From Chloroflexota bacterium (GTDB lineage Bacteria; Chloroflexota; Limnocylindria; Limnocylindrales; CSP1-4), in NCBI GenBank assembly GCA_947475545.1, contig CANJLL010000003.1, positions 298,447 to 362,446 on the forward strand: a stretch of DNA of 64,000 bases, given 5' to 3'. Of this stretch, positions 8,314-15,097 are shown piece after piece. Within the stretch, counting starts at the first letter, position 1. Every line of letters starts with the position of its first letter. The translations under genes and the position numbers were made by a program. The notes under the pieces were generated by a model. That model was not told where the DNA came from. It made no database searches and was given only the letters and a program-made list of their open reading frames with translations.

Positions 8314-8493
8314 TCAGGCCACTGTCAGGGTCTTGTGCCGAGTCTCGAGCTCGACCGGGGTAAGCATGCCCAACCTCGAATGACGGCGCTGGCGGTTGTG
8401 GAAGATCTCGAGGTACTCGAAGATCGCGTTGGCCAGCTCGACCCGGGTGCGCCAGGTCTGCTGGTCGAGGAGCTCGACGTGGAGCCGAGTCAG
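8314..8493 (-). pseudogene. IS3-family transposase, C-terminal fragment
   Basis: The minus strand encodes about 59 residues that match the end of IS3-family OrfB integrase-type transposases: ELLDQQTWRTRVELANAIF, then FHNRQRRHSRLG and LTPVELE, ending in a stop. The catalytic DDE core and OrfA are missing. At its truncated end it abuts a Schlafen-like protein tail in the opposite orientation, so one rearrangement removed most of both genes. Confidence 0.7.
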
Positions 8494-8496
8494 CAC

Positions 8497-8610
8497 CCCA
8501 TCTACCTGAAGGCGGACGGAGTCACCGAGGTCTACGTCCGCAACGGCACGACGTCGCCCGCGCTGCCTGTGCATGAGATCGCCGGCTACATCCGCAGCCA
8601 CTGGCCGTAG
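8497..8610 (+). pseudogene. C-terminal fragment resembling a Schlafen/AlbA-type or related ATP-binding protein
   Basis: The last 37 residues of a plus-strand frame read as a real protein tail: a strand ending in VYVRNGTTSPAL, then EIAGYIRSHW and a stop. A YVR-NGT-x-L-x(5)-YIRxxW tail is typical of AlbA_2/Schlafen-like putative DNA-binding proteins. Upstream of 8497 the frame runs through antisense IS3 sequence, so the gene is decapitated. The family is inferred from a short motif only. Confidence 0.4.
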
Positions 8611-9125
8611 GCCGCGAGTCTTCCAGGTCGCCCTGGACTTTCCTCCGTACGCCGTGGGCTGACCGCCACGTTGACAGCCACGGCGTTGGACTCCGGTCCG
8701 ACGGGGTAGAGCCCATGGACGACGGGCAAGCGCGGCATGCACCCGAAAGCGGCCGAAGATACCCTGTGGACCGTGCCCGGAGAGACTTCTAATCCCTTGG
8801 CCGTGGGATCGCATCCCACCCGGCTCACCAGATTTCACGCACAAGCCGGGCTGCGCGGTTAACCGTTGGGCGTCCTGACGGCAGGCCTGACAGCCACATT
8901 GACAGCCACGGCATTCCACCGGTCAGGGCATCGCCCGCGTCAGCGTCATGTCCGGGCGATGACGAACGCAAGCTCCTGGCAGGTGGCCCCTGGCCCCAGC
9001 CGGCTATCCCGGGTGCCACGACGGCGACGCGGGGCCTGCTATCCTCCTTGCCGGGCCTGCAGGCGTCAACGAACGCTGGCCGCGGGCCGAGGAGCGCCCG
9101 GCCACCAACTGGGGGGACGATAGAG
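8611..9125. other. junction region with repeats and a degraded tRNA 3' half
   Basis: No gene. It holds a roughly 170-bp block (8660-8830) that recurs at 10924-11094, ends in the first degraded tRNA copy, and carries paired TGACAGCCAC-like motifs at 8660/8672 and 8888/8900. A TATCCT box at 9040-9045 is a possible promoter for the nitrile hydratase operon, leaving an untranslated leader of about 74 nt. Confidence 0.5.
8660..8830 (+). repeat. island repeat block, copy 1, ending in a degraded tRNA 3' half
   Basis: Positions 8782-8830 match the 3' half of tRNA-Lys (6843-6891) at 44 of 49 positions and include the T arm, acceptor strand and CCA. The anticodon loop reads CTTCTAA. A TACCCT box and GCCCGG remain just upstream while the D arm is gone. 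The preceding 120 bp resemble 10924-11045, so the whole block looks like the attachment region of an integrative element. Confidence 0.65.
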
Positions 9126-9791
9126 ATGGCGACGCATTCGCACGGCGACCACCATCACGATGCGGGTGGAGACGAGGAGGAATTCTCCCAGCTGTCCGAG
9201 ATCGCGCTCCGCGTCCGGGCCCTCGAGAGCATCCTGACCGAGAAGGGTTACGTCGATCCGCTCGCGCTCGACCAGATCGTCCAGGCCTACGAAACGAAGG
9301 TCGGACCCCACAACGGAGCCCGGATCGTGGCCCACGCGTGGGCCGACCCGGCCTTCCGGGAGCGGCTCCTGCAGAACGCGAATACCGCGATCGGCGAGGT
9401 GGTCGACATCAATACGCTCGACAGCGATCTCAGGGTCGTGGAGAACACCGACCGGATCCACAACATGATCGTGTGCACCCTGTGCTCGTGCTACCCGTGG
9501 GAGGTCCTCGGCCTGCCGCCAACCTGGTACAAGGCGGCGCCCTACCGCTCGCGCGCCGTCCTCGATCCGCGCGGAATCCTGGCCGAGTTCGGCGTTCAGG
9601 TCCCGGAGGACAAGGAAGTCCGTGTCTGGGACTCCAACGCCGAGCAGCGCTTCATCGTCCTGCCCCAGCGCCCCGCCGGGACGGATGGCTGGTCCGTCGA
9701 GCAGCTCGAGGCGCTCGTCACCCGCGACTCGTTGATCGGGACCGGGCTCGCGCGCCGGCCCGACGTGGCCCCTGAAGGTGCCGCGCGATGA
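9126..9791 (+). CDS. nthA: nitrile hydratase alpha subunit, cobalt type
   Basis: The 221-residue catalytic alpha subunit of nitrile hydratase, which hydrates nitriles to amides in the cytoplasm. The metal-claw motif CTLCSC lies at 117-122. Thr in the second position is the signature of the cobalt (not iron) class. [19 protein letters not shown] follows the claw, as in the family. A His-rich N-terminus (SHGDHHHD) is extra. The ATG at 9126 follows GGGGGGACGATAGAG; upstream in-frame codons are not needed. It overlaps the beta gene by 4 nt (ATGA), so translation is coupled. Cys115-type oxidation to sulfinic/sulfenic acid is expected from the family. It lies in the second segment of the tRNA-Lys island. 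Confidence 0.93.
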   Translation: MATHSHGDHHHDAGGDEEEFSQLSEIALRVRALESILTEKGYVDPLALDQIVQAYETKVGPHNGARIVAHAWADPAFRERLLQNANTAIGEVVDINTLDSDLRVVENTDRIHNMIVCTLCSCYPWEVLGLPPTWYKAAPYRSRAVLDPRGILAEFGVQVPEDKEVRVWDSNAEQRFIVLPQRPAGTDGWSVEQLEALVTRDSLIGTGLARRPDVAPEGAAR

Positions 9792-10447
9792 ACGGCGTCC
9801 ACGACATGGGAGGCATGCACGGGTTCGGCGCCGTCCAGCCGGAGGGCGACGAACCCACGTTCCACGCCCCCTGGGAAGGCCGTGTCTTCGGGATGTCTCG
9901 CTCGCTGGGCTACGCCGGGGCGTGGAACACGCACTCCGCGCGGGCGGCCAGAGAGTCGCTCAACCCGGTCGAGTACCTCGCAGCCAGCTACTACGAGACG
10001 ATGCTGCTGACGATGCAGAAGCGACTCCTGGACCGCGGGCTGGTCGGACAGGATGAGCTCGAGGCGGGCCGCTCGCTTCGGCCAGGCCCACCGCTTGCCC
10101 GCTCGGTCTCAGGGTCGGACATCTCGCCGATCCTGTACCGGCGCAAGAAGCCGCAGTCGGCGCCCGGTCCGGCCCAGTTCAAGGTGGGCGATCGAGTTCG
10201 AGCGAAGAACATCAACCCGCCAACCCACACCCGGTTGCCCCGGTACACGCGGGGCCGTATCGGCGTCGTCGAGGCGGTGGCCGGGGTCAATGCGCTGGCC
10301 GACGCGCAAGCGCTGGGCGGTGCTGATGTTCCGCAGTGGTACTACACAGTCCTCTTCACGGGTCCGGAGCTCTGGGGCGAGGGTTCCGATCCACAATTGT
10401 CGGTCGTGATCGGCGCCGCCGAGTCCTACCTGGAGTCAGCCCCGTGA
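9788..10447 (+). CDS. nthB: nitrile hydratase beta subunit
   Basis: A 219-residue beta subunit that pairs with the alpha subunit to form the nitrile hydratase active site. It begins [14 protein letters not shown], the family hallmark. It has [11 protein letters not shown] near 35-45 and the C-terminal SH3-like barrel with [10 protein letters not shown], then [10 protein letters not shown] and WYYTVLF. The length is normal. It overlaps the alpha gene by ATGA and the accessory gene by GTGA (10444-10447), giving a tightly coupled three-gene operon. Confidence 0.93.
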   Translation: MNGVHDMGGMHGFGAVQPEGDEPTFHAPWEGRVFGMSRSLGYAGAWNTHSARAARESLNPVEYLAASYYETMLLTMQKRLLDRGLVGQDELEAGRSLRPGPPLARSVSGSDISPILYRRKKPQSAPGPAQFKVGDRVRAKNINPPTHTRLPRYTRGRIGVVEAVAGVNALADAQALGGADVPQWYYTVLFTGPELWGEGSDPQLSVVIGAAESYLESAP

Positions 10448-10845
10448 CCGCGATCGACGACCCGGCGACCCGCCGCGCGGTGGAGGGCGTGCCGGGGATC
10501 CCGCGCGACGCGGAGGGGCCGGTCTTCCGTGAGCCGTGGGAAGGGCAGGCGTTCGCGATGGCGCTCACCCTTCACGATCGTGGTCTGTTCAGCTGGGCTG
10601 AATGGGCGCAGCTCCTGGCTGAGGAGATCCGGCGCGCTCAGGCGGCGGGAGATCCGGACACCGGCGAGACCTATTACCAGCACTGGTGGAACACGCTCGA
10701 GCGGGTCATCACCGAGAAGGGCGTGACCAGCACCGACACGCTGCTGCGCTATCGGGACGCCTGGGAGCGGGCGGCCAGCCGGACCCCCCATGGCAAGCCG
10801 ATTGAGCTCCAGCCCGGGGACTTCGAAGGCCCCCTGGACTGCTAG
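10444..10845 (+). CDS. nitrile hydratase accessory protein (cobalt insertion / subunit-swapping chaperone)
   Basis: A 133-residue homologue of the beta-subunit N-terminal half (VFREPWEGQAFAMALTLHDRGLFSWAEWA), the family of cobalt-type activators that bind alpha and deliver metal by exchanging with apo-alpha. The GTG at 10444 overlaps the beta stop codon. The frame is open further upstream but lies inside the beta gene. The ending GDFEGPLDC has a terminal Cys. With alpha and beta it completes the minimal set for an active cobalt nitrile hydratase. No amidase gene is adjacent. Confidence 0.88.
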   Translation: MTAIDDPATRRAVEGVPGIPRDAEGPVFREPWEGQAFAMALTLHDRGLFSWAEWAQLLAEEIRRAQAAGDPDTGETYYQHWWNTLERVITEKGVTSTDTLLRYRDAWERAASRTPHGKPIELQPGDFEGPLDC

Positions 10846-10923
10846 GCGGCTGCGTTCGAAATCGCGCGGGCGCGCCGCGGGAGCGATCTGGCGACTGACC
10901 ACACCCTGGCCGCGCCGATCCGC

Positions 10924-11094
10924 TGACGGCCATGTTGACAGCCACGGCGTTGGACTCCGGTCCCACGGCGTGGAGCCCGTGGATGACGGTCGCGCGCGAC
11001 ATGCACCGGAGGGCGTCCGGAAATACCCTGTGAACGGCGCCGGGCGAGACTTCTAGCCCCTTGGTCGAGGGTTCAAATCCCTCCCGGCTCACCA
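10924..11094 (+). repeat. island repeat block, copy 2, ending in a degraded tRNA 3' half
   Basis: Positions 11046-11094 match the tRNA-Lys 3' half at 42 of 49 positions. Two of the changes are a compensated T-stem pair. The anticodon loop reads CTTCTAG. The upstream 120 bp (TTGACAGCCACGGCGTTGGA onward, ATACCCTGTG near the end) match copy 1 at 8660-8781. This marks the right end of the island. The sequence 10846-10923 between the accessory gene and this block holds nothing recognisable. Confidence 0.65.
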
Positions 11095-11121
11095 CCCCAG
11101 CCATCCATCGAGGCCGACCAC

Positions 11122-12225
11122 GTGCGCATCGACACCGTTCGCGTGATCAGGGTGCCGCTGCGGCGGACGGATCCCGGCTGGAAGACGTCGCTCTATGCCG
11201 ACACCGGCATGGCGGGCTTCGTGCTGGAGGTCCGGGCGGAGGGGGCCAGCGGTCGAGGCGCCACGTCGGGCATGCCGCTCCAGCTCGCGGACGACGCGCT
11301 GGAGGCCCAGCTCCGGGACGTCGTGGCGCCCGCCCTCCAGGGTCGGGACCCCCGCCGCCGCACCGCGATCATGGCCCGCCTGCAGGCCGACGGCGTCCAC
11401 CGCCGCGCGCTGATCGCCGCGGATCTCGCGCTCCACGACCTCCTGGGCCACCTCATGGGGCAGCCATGCCACGTCCTCTGGGGTGGCGCGATGCGCGCGG
11501 GGACGGACGGCGTGGCCGGCGTGGCCGGCATCGAGATCGTCCGCATGATCGGCCTCAAGACGCCCCAGGCCCTGGCCGAGGAGGCCGCCAGCCTCGTATC
11601 CCAGGGCATTCGCCACCTCAAGGTCAAGCTGTCCGGCCAGCCGAAGGCGGACGCCGACCGCCTGGCCGCCCTCTGGGATCGGGTCGGCTCGCGCCGCGAC
11701 GGCGGCCCCACCCTCGCCGTGGACGCCAACGGCGCGTACGACCTGGACGGCGCCCAGGCTATGATTCCTGCGCTCCGCGCGTATGACGTCGCCATCTTCG
11801 AGCAGCCCCTGCCGCCCCGCGACCTGGACGGCCTCCGCGCGTTCACCAGGCTGAGCCCCGTCCCCGTCATGGCCGACCAGGGCGTGACCGACGTCGCCAC
11901 GGCCCTCGCCGTCTGCCGCCACGAAGCCGCCCGGATGGTCGCGGTCAAGCTGACCAAGATGGGCACGGTCGACGAGTGCCGCCGCGTCGCCGAGCTCTGC
12001 GCGGCCTTTGGGGTCGAAGCCCACCTGGGCGGTTCGGCTGCCCCCGCCGCCGTCGATGTCGCCGGCGCCCACCTGGTGCTCGCGTCCGGCGCCTTCAACC
12101 CCATCGCGGAGGTGGGCGAGTTCGAGGCCGTCGAAGGCGACCCGCTCCGGGGCGCCCGAATCGAGGCAGGCTGCCTTCGGGTGACCGACGAACCAGGCTT
12201 CGGCCTCACCCTCGCCGAGGCATAA
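11122..12225 (+). CDS. enolase-superfamily enzyme (mandelate racemase / muconate lactonizing type)
   Basis: A 367-residue enolase-superfamily protein. The barrel shows LKVKL (K-x-K base motif, about residue 170), metal ligands Asp in AVDANGAYD, Glu in IFEQPLPP and Asp in MADQGV, and a Lys on the opposite face in AVKLTKMG. This K-x-K plus Lys arrangement is that of the MLE subgroup (cycloisomerases, o-succinylbenzoate synthases, dipeptide epimerases), not mandelate racemase. The GTG start has a weak GAGG upstream. It lies just outside the island and 90 nt before a cyclodeaminase-family gene. The reaction is not known; racemisation or epimerisation of an amino-acid derivative would fit the neighbour. 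Confidence 0.82.
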   Translation: MRIDTVRVIRVPLRRTDPGWKTSLYADTGMAGFVLEVRAEGASGRGATSGMPLQLADDALEAQLRDVVAPALQGRDPRRRTAIMARLQADGVHRRALIAADLALHDLLGHLMGQPCHVLWGGAMRAGTDGVAGVAGIEIVRMIGLKTPQALAEEAASLVSQGIRHLKVKLSGQPKADADRLAALWDRVGSRRDGGPTLAVDANGAYDLDGAQAMIPALRAYDVAIFEQPLPPRDLDGLRAFTRLSPVPVMADQGVTDVATALAVCRHEAARMVAVKLTKMGTVDECRRVAELCAAFGVEAHLGGSAAPAAVDVAGAHLVLASGAFNPIAEVGEFEAVEGDPLRGARIEAGCLRVTDEPGFGLTLAEA

Positions 12226-12315
12226 CGCCTCCGCGCCCGCGCGCGTCGTGCTACGTTCCGCCCGCCGGTCGTCCCGCCCGAGGCACGACGGGTCGCACCC
12301 GCAGGGAGTGCCGCA

Positions 12316-13419
12316 ATGCTGCTGCTGTCGAACCGGGACGTGCAGGACCTGCTGACGATGCCGGCCGGCCTCGCGGCCGTGGAGCAGGCCCAGCGCGACA
12401 TCGGGGCGGGCGAGGCGCCGGGCCTCCCCCGGCTCGACGTCTACGCCCCCTCCGGCATCCCTGAGGTCCCGTACCACCGCTGGGGGATGATGGCCGGCGC
12501 CACCCGCAGTGGCGGCTACCTCGCCGTCCGCCTCAAGTCCGACATGGTCGCCTGGCCCATGGTCGCCGGGAAGCAGCGCGAGGAGAAGTGGGCCCGCCAG
12601 CCCGGGACCTTCTGCGGCTTCATCATCCTGTACAGCAGCCGCACCGCGGAGCCCGTGGCGATCCTGCCCGACGGCGTCATCCAGCACCTCCGGGTGGGCG
12701 CCGCGGCCGGCGTGGGGACCAACCTGCTCGCCCGCCGTGACGCCGAGACCCTGGGCATGATCGGCTCCGGCGGGATGGCCCGCGAGTACCTGGAGGCGTT
12801 CCGGCTCATCCGGCCCATCCGCCGCGTCCGTGTCTTCAGTCCCAGCGTGGCCAACCGCGAGCGCTACGCGGCCCAGATGGCGGCGCTCCACGGGATCGAG
12901 GTGACACCCGTGGACGATCCCCGCGAGGCCGTCCGCGGCGCGGACATCGTGGCCCTCTGCGTCTCGTCCATCGAGCGCGTCTTCGAGACCGAGTGGCTGG
13001 AGCCCGGCATGCACGTCACGGACGTGACCACGCCGTCCACCGCCCGCGACTTCGCCCGACGCGTGGACGTGGCCGCCTGGAACGGGCACCCCACGCTGGC
13101 GATGGACCCGCCGCCGGACGGGGCCGTCTACGCCCGCGGCGGCACCCTGTCGTGGGTCGCCGGCACGCCGGAGGAGCTCGCGCAGATTCCGCGCGTGCCC
13201 CTGAACCCCGCCCTGCTCGCCCTTCCCACCGTGGCGGACGTGCTGGCGGGAACGGCCCCCGGCCGGACCTCCCCCGAGCAGACCAGCTTCTTCCACAACC
13301 AGGGCCGCCAGGGCCAGCTGCTCGCGGCCCTCAGCGGCGTGGTCTACGAGGCGGCCAGGGCCAGGGGCGCGGGGCTGGAGATCCCCACGGACTGGTTCCT
13401 GGAGGACGTCCGCGACTGA
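12316..13419 (+). CDS. ornithine cyclodeaminase-family protein, divergent
   Basis: A 367-residue ornithine cyclodeaminase / mu-crystallin homologue, longer than usual because of an N-terminal insert (VPYHRWGMMAG through KQREEKWARQPG) between the substrate strands. The dinucleotide motif is MIGSGGMAREY (about 152-162) and the substrate-side stretch is HLRVGAAAGVGTNLLARR. GGGAG precedes the ATG and a TACGTT box lies about 65 nt upstream. It follows the enolase-superfamily gene on the same strand. The insert and low similarity to the copy at 5061-6041 suggest a different substrate. Confidence 0.82.
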   Translation: MLLLSNRDVQDLLTMPAGLAAVEQAQRDIGAGEAPGLPRLDVYAPSGIPEVPYHRWGMMAGATRSGGYLAVRLKSDMVAWPMVAGKQREEKWARQPGTFCGFIILYSSRTAEPVAILPDGVIQHLRVGAAAGVGTNLLARRDAETLGMIGSGGMAREYLEAFRLIRPIRRVRVFSPSVANRERYAAQMAALHGIEVTPVDDPREAVRGADIVALCVSSIERVFETEWLEPGMHVTDVTTPSTARDFARRVDVAAWNGHPTLAMDPPPDGAVYARGGTLSWVAGTPEELAQIPRVPLNPALLALPTVADVLAGTAPGRTSPEQTSFFHNQGRQGQLLAALSGVVYEAARARGAGLEIPTDWFLEDVRD

Positions 13420-13495
13420 CGAGTGAACCCCCGGCCGCACGACCGGCGGGCCGGGCCCTAGAATCGCCGCTCAGGTTGGGCGGCCGGAGGGATGC

Positions 13496-14365
13496 ATGGT
13501 GGAACAGCCGTACGCGGTCATCGAAGAGCGAGGCCTGCTGGTGGGCGTCCACGACGGCGTGGAGCTGCGCGCGGACGCATTCGTACCGGACGGCCCGGGT
13601 CCCTTCCCCGCCTTCGTCATGGTCCACGGCGGCGCCTTCGTCAAGGGCAACCGATCCAGCTACACGCCGTGGGGCCGCTTCCTTGCGCAACGGGGATACG
13701 CCGCGCTGTCCGCCAGCTACCGCCTGGCCGCTCCCGGGCAGCCCACCTTCCCGGAGGCGCTCTGGGACGTCAAGGCGGCGGTCCAGCACCTGCGCGGCGA
13801 TGCGGCGCGCCTGCGCGTGGACTCCGCCAGGATCGGGATCATGGGCGGCTCCGCCGGCGGCAACCTGGCGGCCATGGTCGCGCTCACCGCCAACGAGCCG
13901 GCCCTCGCCAACCCGTACGACGACCCGCATCGGGCCCAGAGCGCCGCCGTCTCGGTGGTGGTGCCCATGGCCGGCCTCATGGACGCCGTCGCCTGCTGGG
14001 AGTTTGACCAGATCAGCCGCCCGCCCGGCGACCAGCCGCTGGAGCGCTACCTGGGCGGGACCCCGCTGAATCAGCGGCGCCGCTACTACGAGGCCTCGCC
14101 GGTCTTCCACGCCTCGGCGGCCAACGCGAAGGGCACGCGCTGGCTGATCACCTGGGGCGAGCGCGACGAGGTGGTCCCGCCCGCCGCCAACTCCGAGGCT
14201 TTGGTTCGCGAGCTGCAGCTGGCCGGCGCGCTGGTTCGGGTGGCTCCCATCCCCGGCGCCGGCCACTTCTGGTACATGGAGGGCGAGGTCATGGAGCCCG
14301 GCACGATCAGCGCCCAGTTTGCGCCGCGATTGCTTGGCTTCCTGCGGACCTGGAGCGGATGGTGA
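13496..14365 (+). CDS. alpha/beta hydrolase (hormone-sensitive-lipase-like)
   Basis: A 289-residue carboxylester hydrolase. The oxyanion motif HGGAF lies at about 43-47, the nucleophile elbow GGSAGG near 120-125, the acid Asp in GERDEVVPP, and the catalytic His in GAGHFW. There is no signal peptide, so it is cytoplasmic. GGAGGG precedes the ATG at 13496, and TAGAAT at 13459-13464 is a likely -10 box. Its last 7 nt overlap the next gene, indicating translational coupling. The substrate is unknown. Confidence 0.85.
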   Translation: MVEQPYAVIEERGLLVGVHDGVELRADAFVPDGPGPFPAFVMVHGGAFVKGNRSSYTPWGRFLAQRGYAALSASYRLAAPGQPTFPEALWDVKAAVQHLRGDAARLRVDSARIGIMGGSAGGNLAAMVALTANEPALANPYDDPHRAQSAAVSVVVPMAGLMDAVACWEFDQISRPPGDQPLERYLGGTPLNQRRRYYEASPVFHASAANAKGTRWLITWGERDEVVPPAANSEALVRELQLAGALVRVAPIPGAGHFWYMEGEVMEPGTISAQFAPRLLGFLRTWSGW

Positions 14366-15093
14366 GCGAAGCTGGGGACGCGGGCTCGCCGCAGCCGGGC
14401 TCGGCAGAGCCCGGCCCGCAGCTGGACATCTTCGACGCCGCCGCCCGCAAGGCCGCCAACGCCCTCACCGATACTGCCATCGCACGCGTCCAGGATCCGG
14501 GCGGCAGGGTCCGCGTGGAGGACTTCCTGGCCGTCCTGGCCGCGCTCACCGGCGAGGCCACCCTGGTCGCCACGGGCGTCATGGACATCGAGGCCACGGA
14601 TCTGACGCCCGGCGCGCCGGTCTTTGGGGACCCCATGAACCTGCTCCTGACGGGCGACCAGCTGGATCCCGCGGCCGCCCCCCCGGGCTCCGTGGTGGGC
14701 GTCCTGGTCCGCGAGCTGGTGCCGCATGTCGTGCCGCTCGACGCCTTCGCGGACCTGCGTGGCGCCTATGCGCGCATGGCCGCCGGCGTGGGTGCGGCCG
14801 GCTGGGGCGGCGTGGTGACGTCCGTGCCGGAGGCCAACCAGCCCCGCGTGCTCCCCATCCAGGTGGCCTACGAGCTCCGCGAAGCCGCCGGGGACGCGCT
14901 CGGCCAATCCGGCCTGCCGGCTGCCCGACGCCACGAGCTGTGCGCCCTGGCGCTGGCCAGCGGCCTCCGCCTGGCCAAGGGCGCGATCGATCCGCGCGTC
15001 GCGGTCACGCTGGCGCTGGAAGTCACGTTCGGGATGGCGAAGATGGTGCCCATGTCGCGCCGCGCCTACGAGGCGATGGCCAAGCCGGGCTGA
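14359..15093 (+). CDS. hypothetical protein, coupled to the hydrolase
   Basis: A 244-residue soluble protein that I cannot assign to a family. It is Ala/Leu-rich and mostly helical by appearance. It has an Asp/Thr-rich middle (TGVMDIEATDLTPGAPVFGD), a stretch GDQLDPAAAPPGSVVGVLV, and a C-terminal helical region. No signal peptide, membrane segment or metal motif is seen. The ATG at 14359 overlaps the hydrolase end by 7 nt, so the two are likely translated together. Only 4 nt separate its stop from the convergent DUF4012 gene. Confidence 0.7.
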   Translation: MVSEAGDAGSPQPGSAEPGPQLDIFDAAARKAANALTDTAIARVQDPGGRVRVEDFLAVLAALTGEATLVATGVMDIEATDLTPGAPVFGDPMNLLLTGDQLDPAAAPPGSVVGVLVRELVPHVVPLDAFADLRGAYARMAAGVGAAGWGGVVTSVPEANQPRVLPIQVAYELREAAGDALGQSGLPAARRHELCALALASGLRLAKGAIDPRVAVTLALEVTFGMAKMVPMSRRAYEAMAKPG

Positions 15094-15097
15094 CGCC

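Larger units (their letters stand above)
6817..11094 (+). mobile_element. tRNA-Lys-anchored accessory island, two nested element remnants
   Basis: The intact tRNA-Lys and two 49-nt copies of a tRNA 3' half (8782-8830, 11046-11094), all in the same orientation, divide this stretch into two segments of 1.9 and 2.3 kb. This is the pattern left by tandem integration into a tRNA 3' end. Paired TGACAGCCAC motifs follow the tRNA and the first copy and also precede both copies. No intact integrase is present. Cargo in segment one: an F420-type oxidoreductase, a cut lipoprotein, an IS3-transposase fragment and a Schlafen-like tail. Cargo in segment two: the nitrile hydratase operon. The island nature is inferred from these repeats; mobility now seems lost. 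Confidence 0.6.

Noticed and set aside
8782..8830. A second functional tRNA gene (UCU or UUU anticodon)
   Set aside because: The 5' acceptor strand and D arm are missing at both 8782-8830 and 11046-11094, so neither copy can fold as a tRNA.
11089..13440. A 783-codon open frame on the minus strand across the enolase-superfamily and cyclodeaminase-like genes
   Set aside because: It is an antisense shadow of two genes with clear active-site motifs on the plus strand. High GC content keeps such frames open, and its translation is low-complexity Arg/Gly/His-rich.
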